Assembly: GCA_029891385.1 (NCBI GenBank)
Contig: CM057233.1
Location: 53,026,063-53,090,062 of the forward strand
Direction: 5' to 3'
Length of the DNA stretch: 64,000 bases
DNA from: Erythroxylum novogranatense
Taxonomy: Eukaryota > Streptophyta > Magnoliopsida > Malpighiales > Erythroxylaceae
This document shows, piece after piece, positions 55,835-64,000 of this stretch. A program made the position numbers and the translations under genes. Each line of letters opens with the position of its first letter. Position 1 is the first letter of the stretch. Under the pieces are notes generated by a model. That model saw only the letters and a program-made list of their open reading frames with translations. It was not told the DNA's origin and searched no databases.

Positions 55835-58800
55835 TGTTGGCCCCCAAATTTTTTCTTATTAAATAAGCATGTTTTCAAATTTATTTTTGAGGTTTTGCTT
55901 GATTTCTTGCTTTAGGTTGGAGTTAAATTAGTATATGCATGGTTGGAAGATTTTATTGCTTAGATTGATGGAATTAGAAGTTTTAAGTGGAGAAATTAAG
56001 ATTAAGTTGGAGTATGGTATGGTGTTAGGAAAATTGATGGAATAAAAAAATGTATGAGAGCAAAATGGGAAGATCACTTAAGGTTAAAAAGATATAAGGC
56101 TTTGAAGGAGGGGCAAAGAGGTCATTGCTCACTCATTAATGGCAAACTTGATAGAGGGTAGTCTTGTTTTGGTAGAAGGAGGAGAAACATGAATGAGAGG
56201 AGGGAAAGGCAAGAAGGAACGAAATTTTTAAAGAAAAAGAGAGTGAGTTTCGGTTGAGAGGGAAAGAAGAGAAGAAGAGGAAGAAGAACTAGGGTTTCAT
56301 TTTTCTTTGCTTTAGAAGAGGGATTTTAAGGGTTTTCCAAGAAGAAAAAAGAAAGAGGAAGGCTTGATCTTCCATTTGAGCCTAAAACAAAAATTCGTGG
56401 GTGAATATCCAAGGTAAGTGTGTAGTAAATCTTTTGGAAATTTTGAAGGAGTTTTGGTTCAATAGCTTAGGAGAAGTACGGGTATGAATATTCTAGGACA
56501 AATTTCATGTTTTGTTTCCTTAGGTTTTCTAATTTTTAAGATCTCTTATTCCTTGAGTTTTTGTGATTGTGAAGAAATTCAAGGAAGGCAAGAGGAGCTT
56601 GAGGAAAGGCAATTTGAACAAGTCCAAAGCTAAGGATTGTAAGGTGGGTGATATATATTTATAATTGAGAAATGAGCTAATGAAATAAATTGCATTAAAT
56701 GAAATTTAATTCTTTCCAAAAACTTTAAAAATGTGCATTTATTATTTTTAGAATGATTTAAAGATGTAGCATGTGTCTTTTTCATATAAATGAATTATAG
56801 GAATGTGTTCATGTTATGTTGTTGATTTTTTAAAAGAATGTGATTTTTTTTAAAGAATGCAATGTTGATGAAATTGCTTTTGGAAATGTGGCATTTTAGC
56901 CTATATGAGAAAAATGTGAAAATGTATGCTTACATAGGTTTGTGGTGGTCCCTTAAGTGAGTCAAGTGCACTTGTCTATAGGTTTTTCCTGTCTGCCCGC
57001 TAGTGACATGGAATCCTCACGGATTCCCATAAGTTTACGACTACACATGATCGCTACGCAGAAATGTGTAGTACATTCTATTTCGGATCCACCCGAACCA
57101 TTTCCGATGTGTTTATGTGATTATGTTTGAAGTTATTTTGTTGCATTCGTGTGTTAATTTTGTAAATGTCTTGATAAATGTATGTTTTGAATCACATATG
57201 TGGCATATTCTGAAAATGTAAATTTTGCATTGAAAAATAAAATGATTCAAGGATTTTTGTTTGTGTTCTTGGTTATAAATATGTCACCCACGAGTCGTCG
57301 AGCTCACCCCCTCTTCCCTTCCCATTTACAGGCAATGAGCGAGAAAACGAGTGACTGCACCGGGGACAAGCATCACTCCTATTTACTTTTACTTTTGAAG
57401 CTATCTTTTGGAATCAAAGCTTTAGATGCATTTTGGCTCATGTAATCTTTCCTTGTAAATTGAATATTTTGAGACTTTGAAGTTCTAGGGCTAAAATGCC
57501 CGCTAAAGTTTTGTAAGATCTTATGTTATGATATTAATAAAAGACATTTGGCTTTTATTGAATTTTTCATATGTTTGATCAAAAAGGGATGTTGTATAGG
57601 TTTGTAAATGGCAATAATAGTAGATTTGTGTTTGTTGCGTTTGGAGGCAAATATTGGACTGATGTGGATTGTAATGGCTCTATTAGCCTTCTTGAGAATT
57701 ATGGAGGCCTTGCATAGCTTCAAACTGATGTATTATATGTCATGTTTGGATGTGGGAGTTGGAGAATGTGGATGATTGAAGTCTTAGTGCAGGTGCCGTC
57801 ATTTGTGTGGGTGATTGAAGAATATGGCTAGTTGAAGTTTGGGGGAGGTGCTGTCAAAATGAAAATTATGGGCAGAATATTTGATTGAATTTTTGACCCT
57901 CATAGAGTTGGAATTGGATCAGAGGGTCTTCTTGAAGAGGGTAGTTTATGTTTAGATCTTTTCATTGATATAAAATATGTCATGTTTGAGCTTTGGAGTA
58001 GGAAGTTACAAGGCTTAGAAAATGTGTTGTTACTGTTTGGAATGTCTTTTTCCAAGCAGTAACTTTGAGGTGGTTTGTAACACCCTTAGAGACCAAATTA
58101 GTTTTTGTACCCTTCATAAAAGTTGTAGATTGTCTTTTTATCTTTCCATTGATATAAAATGTGACATTTTTGGGCCATTGAGTTGAAAGATATGATTTTA
58201 AGAAGTTCTGTTACTGTGTAGGATGATTTTATTTTAGGCAGTCACTTTGAAGTAGCTTTTGACTCCCTTAGAGGCCAAATTGATTTTTCAATCCTTCATG
58301 AAAGTTGTACAATTTCCTTTTAGTTTTTTATTGATACCAAATTTGCAAATTTTGGAATTCTTTGCAAAAAATTATAAATTTTGAAGTTCAAATGTGCTTT
58401 GGGTGACGGGACCATACTACATTTCATGACCTTGAAATCAAGATTTTATTATTTTTTATTTTTTAATTATTATTATTATTTCCTTTATTTATTTAATTTA
58501 TTTTATTTTCTGGTTTTCTTTTTTTTTCAAATCCAACCTCCTTCCACCCTTTTGCTTATAACTCTTCCGTTTGACCTCCGATTTACTCGATTTTTGAAGC
58601 ATTAGTTTTCTAAGAAAATTTCCTACCTCTCCATAAAAATCTAGAGCTTTTGATATTAATTGGAATTTCTTTTTATCTTAGAGATCGGATTTTAATTTGG
58701 GCCCTAAGACTTTTAAATTTCAGGAGGAAATTTGAGTGTAATATTCAAGATCTGTTCAGAAGTGAATGAAATGAGTTCGTTTTTTAGGTTTGACTTGGTG

Positions 58801-58882
58801 GGGAATTCCTCACTCGTGAGATGCGCGTCCAGATGTCACGTAGGACGTCAAACACGTGACTCACCGGGGTAGGGTTTCAACA
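55835..58882 (+). mobile_element. G5: solo LTR of a gypsy family, 3048 bp
   Basis: Starts TGTTGGCCCCC, ends TTTCAACA, flanked by ATTTT at 55830-55834 and 58883-58887. No primer site, interior or second LTR, so it is a solo LTR left by recombination. The start resembles G2. Candidate leader: donor GTAAGT at 56414, second donor GTGGGT at 56644, pyrimidine-rich acceptor CCATTTACAG ending at 57331. CATGAAAGTTGTA-type repeats at 57.9-58.3 kb and the conserved box TGACCTCCGATTTACTCGAT at about 58574, with only a weak GC-rich spot between. Confidence 0.93.
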
Positions 58883-60362
58883 ATTTTGTTCCCTTCCATT
58901 ATTGGGGTGATTCCATTTAACCGCTTCCTACCTAATTAATAGGCTTCCTTCTAAAATTGTAAACTTTCAAACTCATATTATTTGTCTCAAAAATACTTTC
59001 CTCATGTCAAATTGTTTAATTCTCTCACTCCTAAAATATTTGGTTGTTTTGTTTTGGTTTATAATACTCCTCCTACACGAGGAAAACTTGATCCAAAAGC
59101 TATTAAGTGTATTATCTTAGGATATTCTCCTACTCAAAAGGGTTACAAATGTTATAATCCATACTTTTAAAAAAATTGTGTGTCATATGATGTGACCTTT
59201 CTTAAAAATCAACCTTTCCATTCACATGCTTTTCTTCAGGAGGAGAATCTAGGTGAATAAAACCACTGGGACCCTTCTATATCTAGACTTGTTTCATTGT
59301 CAATACCATCAATTTTGTCTCCATCTTTACAACACACATCCATAGGTGACTCAAGTCAAAGAGGAGAACCACCTCAATAAACCCAAAAATAGGGTGAACT
59401 ATTTGTGTAATCAAAGAGATCACAAGTTACTCATCAAAGCCAAGCATCTGAACTAGAAGAGGATCCCAAATCACAAGTTTTACCTCAAAGAATTGTTACA
59501 ATTGATGACCTTGATGTTCCCACTGCTAGCAGAAAAAGGATAAGATCTTGCACTGAACATCCAGTTTCAAACCATTTGCCATATTGCCACTTATCTAACA
59601 AGTACAAGGCATTTGTCTCTCAACTCGATAATGTAAAAATTCCTACCAACATATATGAGGCATTGAGAGATTCAAGATGGAAAGTTGTGATAGTGGAAGA
59701 AATGAAGCCCTTGAAAGAAAATGACACATGAGAAATAGTTAACATACTCGATGGGAAGAAACTAGTAGGGTGCAAATGGATCTTTACTATAAAATTTAGT
59801 TCAGATGGGAGAATGAGAATAGAGAAGTGCAAGGCTCGTTTAGTTTCTTAAGGATATACACAGACCTACAGCCTTGATTATGAAGAAACCTTTGCACCTG
59901 TTGCAAAATTGAATTCTTTTCGGGTTCTCTTATCTATAGCAACTAATCTAGACTGGGAACTACATCAAATGGATGTATCTAATGCATTCTTAAATGGAAC
60001 TCTTAGAGAAGAAGTTTACACGAAGTTGCTACCTGGTTTTCAAGAAAAAAAATGGTTCTGTGTGTAAAATGAAAAAATCTCTCTATGGGTTAAAGCAGTC
60101 TCTTAGAGCTTGGTTTACCTGGTTTAGCAATGCTATGAAGCAATTTGGTTATACACAAGGGCAAACTGACCATACTTTGTTCACAAAATAATCTATAGAT
60201 GGGAAGAAATCCATTTTGATTGTATATGTTGACGATATGGTGATCACAGGTGATGATAATGAAGAAATAGCAAATCTCAAAAACCTGCTGAAATTTGAAT
60301 TCAAATTTAAAGATCTTGGGAAGCTTCAATATTTCCTTGGAATGGAAATAGCCAGAAGTAAG
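58883..60362 (+). pseudogene. Cop1 integrase C-terminus and reverse transcriptase, cut by G6
   Basis: TASYLINRLPSKI and FGCFVLVYN with KLDPKAIKCIILGYSPTQKG complete the integrase. A divergent linker follows, then RT: YEALRDSRWK, GCKWIFTIKF, LDYEETFAPVAKL, HQMDVSNAFLNG, LYGLKQSLRAWF. The catalytic box YVDDMVIT at about 60220-60245 keeps both Asp. It breaks off after GKLQYFLGMEIARS where G6 is inserted. At least seven stops or frame changes. Confidence 0.88.
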
Positions 60363-60426
60363 TGTTGGGACCGAAACCCAACCGCTTAACAAAACCATGA
60401 CACCTATATATGCTCTTCATTTTCTT

Positions 60427-60438
60427 GCTCTGATACCA
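60427..60438 (-). other. Primer-binding motif inside G6 LTR
   Basis: Plus strand GCTCTGATACCA, that is TGGTATCAGAGC on the minus strand, inside the LTR and followed by AAGAAAATGAA, as the G2 copy is followed by AAGAAGATGAA. Confidence 0.85.
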
Positions 60439-60564
60439 CAAATATTAGATTAGTTTCGTTCTTGGACCATTTGGAAGTAAACTTCCATATCTACAACTTT
60501 CATGAAGACCACAAAATCATATTCGGCCTCTAAAATGGTCAAAAATCCCGATTCCATGAAGTTG

Positions 60565-60740
60565 ACCCCTGAGTGTCCGTTTAACGGACATGCATGTCCG
60601 TTTAACGGACATTGTCGGGCCAAAATGCACTTTTTCACCCGAGAAAGTCCGTTAAATGAACAAAAAGTTCGTTAAACAAACATGGGTGATTCTAGGGGTC
60701 CTTTTTGACCCGTAAATGTCCGTTAAACAGACATGGGGGT
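60565..60740. repeat. Palindrome island of the G6 LTR
   Basis: The near-perfect palindrome TGTCCGTTTAACGGACA occurs at 60574-60590 and 60595-60611, with worn copies (GTCCGTTAAATGAAC, GTTCGTTAAACAAAC, GTCCGTTAAACAGAC) at about 60646-60735. It lies between CATGAAAGTTGTAG-type segments as in the other LTRs. Confidence 0.88.
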
Positions 60741-63700
60741 TTCCCAAAACCCCTCCAAACCCTCTCCAATGCTTCCTACCTCCAATCTAACATCATATAC
60801 ACTTATAATCTTCACTAATTCACTTCTTCTAATGTAATCACACTCCTAAAACATTCAATTTCCACTTTGGGTGCATCAAACTCCCAAATGCAACTCAAAT
60901 AAATTATCACAAACTCAAACTCTCATCATTCACCATGATTGTCATGATTAAACTTCTCATGCATCATCTTCACTTACAATGCTCATATCTTTTCACTATG
61001 ATATCCTAAATTTGCATACTATATAGCGTCGGAAAGCTAAGAGGATCATCTATAACTTTTATTAAGACATCTTGGTCAAAATCATCATATATTAATACAG
61101 AATTTCTTTTGAACTCAGAACACACAATTTACCCTCATGAAAACTTGAAATTTTACCCATCATCACTTCCTTAATTTCACCTCATTCATAATAATTAAAT
61201 TACCAGTTGGAATTCATCCAACCCTCAATCTCAATTCGTATGACTTCTCATATTCATCAACATTCCTATATTCATATCATTCCTATCTTTCTTTTTCCAT
61301 GGTGTCTCACTTATATATATATATAACAACTCATATTCAAAGTTCATCACACAAGTGGATGACTTCTTCAAGTACATCTAATTCCAACTCAACCATACAC
61401 AAGGTCACATTACAAAACCATTCCTATGTGCCTTTTTCCATAACATATCACTGGTGTGAATACATATATATATATATATATATACCTACCATTCATACTC
61501 AACATTCATCATGCTCATCCATACATCATTCACAATTCATTCACAACCAATCAGAATTTACAAAACTTCAATGGCATTCAAGGCCACAATACATTAAGAT
61601 TCTAAAATCCCCAAATTACAGAAGAAACTTGAATGACAATTGCTTAAATGTAATTACAGCTTTGTTTACATAAATCTCTCCAAAGAAAAACAAAACATGC
61701 AAATTCGGATTTAATCCTTGATTCACTTTTACTTAATCTCTTGTTCTTCACCTGAGGATGGGGAAAGAGAGGGGGTGAGCTCGAAAGCTCGTGGGTAACA
61801 GTTTTATAAACAGTAATAAGCAAAAACCATTTGAAACTTTCATGATTATAGTAAAACCTCATTGAAAATTTATAAAACATTCATTTCTCAAAATTGTCAA
61901 CTTGTTAAGCAAATTCTTACAATTATCCATAAAATCATATATTTCTCAACTTGTTAAACCGAAATCACAATTCTCATAATTCAAGCATTTTTCAAGCTTG
62001 TGAATACATGTAAGCAGACAAACACAACACAAATGGCTTGGAAAGTCCATAAACATGATGAACTACACAATTCCATAAAATGGCCTTGTGTAGTCGTAAA
62101 CTTGAGGGGGTCCTAAAATAATCTCCGTGCCACTAGCGGGCAGGCGGGAGAAGCCTTGACTTGGTCAACGTGCACGTGACAATTTCTTGGAGGACTATAC
62201 CAAACCCACATAACATGTAATTCATGCACTAAAACATTTTTGCCCACATGGCACATTCTTGAAAACTTGATTTCCATGCACATGACATATTTCCCAATTA
62301 CACAATTCAACAACCAAAAATCTCATACCAATCATAATAACCATTTTCACTCATTCAAAGGCAACAATCACAATATTTGCAAAACAATTGCAATTCATTC
62401 CCAAAATTCACACATAACAACTTATAGCAATTTTCAATCATTTAAAGAACAACAAAAGCTCATTTATAAGATAGTTAGAAAAGTCATTAATTCCCTTGAG
62501 TTGAAAAACATTTATGACTTATTAACACAAATATAAAAATGTCGCCCACCTTAATTCCTTGCTTGAAACTTGACTTAAATTGCATCCCCTTGATCTTGAT
62601 TTCCTCTTGCCTCTCTTAATCCCCTTCATCAATAGCACAAAATCCCAAATCAATTAGATTCAAAAATTGGAAAACCTAAAGAACCCAAAGCATGAAATTG
62701 ATCTTAGAATCTATAAACCCATCCATTTCCTAAGCTCTTTGAACCAAAAACTCTTCAAAAATCCAAAACATTGGAAATCACTTACCTTGAATCTTCACCC
62801 AACCAAAGCATTTCTTGGCTCAAATGAAAGCTTGAACCTTCCTCTAGCTTTTCCTTCTTGAATCAACTTGAAATCCTTCTTGAAAACCAAGAAGGATTTT
62901 CTCCCCTCTTTCTCTCTTTTTCGTGCTTCTCTCTTCCCTCTCTCTCTCTAATTTTTGTTCTTGCCTCTTGTAAAATGAAGGACAACTCATTATCTTGCCT
63001 TTTATACCACTTATGATTGGAAAATGTCCATTTTGCCCTTACTTAAAAGCCTAGGAACTTAAATGCTTAAGTGGTCTTCCAATTTTGCCCTCATGCATAA
63101 ATTACCACCTTAATTCAATTTAAATCCAATCAACCCATGCCATATGATCTTGCTCAAATTAACATGTTAATTTCTCATATTAACATGCTAATTAATTCCT
63201 CAAAATCATAAAATAATCTATCAATGCCCCAAAATTTTATTTTAGTTCATGCTTACTTTAGGACATTTTTCTAACCATCAAATTGAAGGAATTTGCTAAA
63301 ACTTCCTTCTAGAGAAATGTTCCTCATTGTCTCAATTTCATCATGCCACAAAAATCATTTAATTTCGTTCGCTACTCCAAAAGTTATACTCCAAAACTTT
63401 CGTACTATTCTTATGAGAAAACATTTTCCTGCGATTTACTTCCGTCCAAAAATCGATAATCTTATAGGCTAAATTAAAATTCAATTTCTTCAAAAAAATC
63501 GTAGCCCTATTTCTCTAGTTTAATCCAAATTAAGAATCATCTAATTCAGATAACTAAATCAAAAGTTATGGCTAAAACACCGAAGCATATTCAATGAACA
63601 ATTTTTTCAATTGCACTCTCCAACTTCTAACTTCCAATATTTCACATATAACTCATCTTGTATCTAAACCATCTTTTATGTTCCTTTTAAATTTCAAGGT

Positions 63701-63784
63701 TTCCCTTTTTCTTTACACATAACTAATTGCCAATTATTTCTCATTTAATAGTTCTAGCTTCCAAGGAAAGTTTGGGCTCCAACA

Positions 63785-63798
63785 ATTCTCCCCTCCTT
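63785..63798 (-). other. G6 polypurine tract
   Basis: Plus strand ATTCTCCCCTCCTT, that is AAGGAGGGGAGAAT on the minus strand, directly before the LTR. Confidence 0.87.
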
Positions 63799-64000
63799 AA
63801 AGAATTTCGTCCTTGAAATTCATACCTTACTGATCTAGGGCAGGGGTTTGCTTCCTCTTGTACTCTTTTTTTTTTCATTTTACTCCCTCACTCCAATGCT
63901 TTCTTTCAAAAGACCTTGGGTAACGGATTCAAACAATCCCTCTCAGATGCCACACCACCTTATCTGTTTCTTCCATATTCTTCAAACTAATCACACTTTT
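63799..64000 (-). pseudogene. G6 interior, 3' tail
   Basis: Minus-strand tail of the interior with AATTTCAAGGACGAAATT at about 63802-63821. The remaining 180 bp show no readable pol, so this copy may also be non-coding, but too little is in the window to say. Confidence 0.5.

Larger units (their letters stand above)
60363..63784 (-). repeat. G6 3' LTR, 3422 bp, minus strand
   Basis: Plus-strand ends TGTTGGGACC and GGGCTCCAACA. Candidate leader on the minus strand: donor GTAAGT at 62785, exon 2 ending in ATTAAG with donor GTGGGC at 62549, acceptor CCCCATCCTCAG just before 61751. An embedded primer motif lies 64 bp from the LTR end. TA repeats at 61314-61325 and about 61463-61484. The open frame at 61299-61673 is low-complexity and not a gene. 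Confidence 0.88.
60363..64000 (-). mobile_element. G6: minus-strand gypsy element, 5' part outside window
   Basis: The 3' LTR (60363-63784) is complete and the interior runs out of the window at 64000. On the minus strand the order is interior tail, AATTTCAAGGACGAAATT, polypurine tract, LTR. It is inserted in the RT of Cop1 after GTAAG (60358-60362), the likely target duplication. Confidence 0.85.

Noticed and set aside
58381..58605. 74-codon hydrophobic frame as a membrane protein
   Set aside because: The hydrophobic text comes from a T-rich tract (TTTATT runs) between the leader boxes of the G5 solo LTR.
61463..61484. TA repeat as a possible origin or regulatory site
   Set aside because: A simple dinucleotide repeat in an LTR; nothing else supports a function.
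61299..61673. 124-codon Ser/Thr/His-rich frame with a run of Tyr-Ile codons
   Set aside because: It spans TA repeats in the minus-strand LTR of G6 and has no conserved domain.

Overview
The window looks like a piece of a flowering-plant nuclear genome made almost entirely of transposable elements in a nested stack. I find no cellular gene, rRNA, tRNA or CRISPR array. The evidence for a plant is a Tekay-like Ty3/gypsy chromovirus, Athila-type, Ty1/copia, hAT and PIF/Harbinger sequences, AT-rich spacers and very long LTRs. The species cannot be told from this sequence. Element names used here (G1 to G7, Cop1) are local labels.

Layout. 1-10244: G1, a Tekay-like element with a 5' LTR cut by the window start, a frameshifted gag-pol and a 3.7 kb 3' LTR (6523-10244). 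10245-15320: relic of an Athila-type element, with an ORF1-like region repeated in tandem about 2.5 times and a decayed 3' LTR. 15321-25310: relic of a hAT transposase, split by G2 (15465-24512, TSD GGTAT). 26216 to about 29.1 kb: minus-strand PIF/Harbinger relic with ORF1 and transposase. From 29564 to beyond the window: a Ty1/copia element, Cop1, whose gag and pol are interrupted by G3 (29905-41690, TSD ACCAC), G4 (41773-53528, TSD TAAAT), a truncated minus-strand LTR G7 (53545 to about 54245), a solo LTR G5 (55835-58882, TSD ATTTT) and a minus-strand element G6 (from 60363 past the window end). A 406 bp hAT-type MITE with TSD ACTAGTGT sits in the 3' LTR of G4 only.

G2, G3 and G4 resemble LARDs: LTRs of 2.6-4.4 kb, internal regions of 3.4-3.8 kb, perfect 5 bp target duplications, tRNA-Met type primer sites and polypurine tracts. 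Their interiors hold only decayed traces of gypsy pol, so they were probably mobilised in trans. Removing the insertions at their target duplications rejoins the interrupted hAT and copia reading frames.

The most interesting signals lie inside the LTRs. (1) Several LTR families carry a family-specific, often CpG-rich island of short perfect palindromes between two conserved boxes. (2) The LTRs share what looks like a leader with three exons and two introns: a GTAAGT donor, a short middle exon of about 62-67 nt where both ends are clear, and a pyrimidine-rich acceptor. (3) In G2 and G6 a second copy of the tRNA primer-binding motif lies inside the LTR, 64-98 bp from its end. (4) A 7 bp stem AATTTCG/CGAAATT next to the polypurine tract is kept in elements that no longer code.
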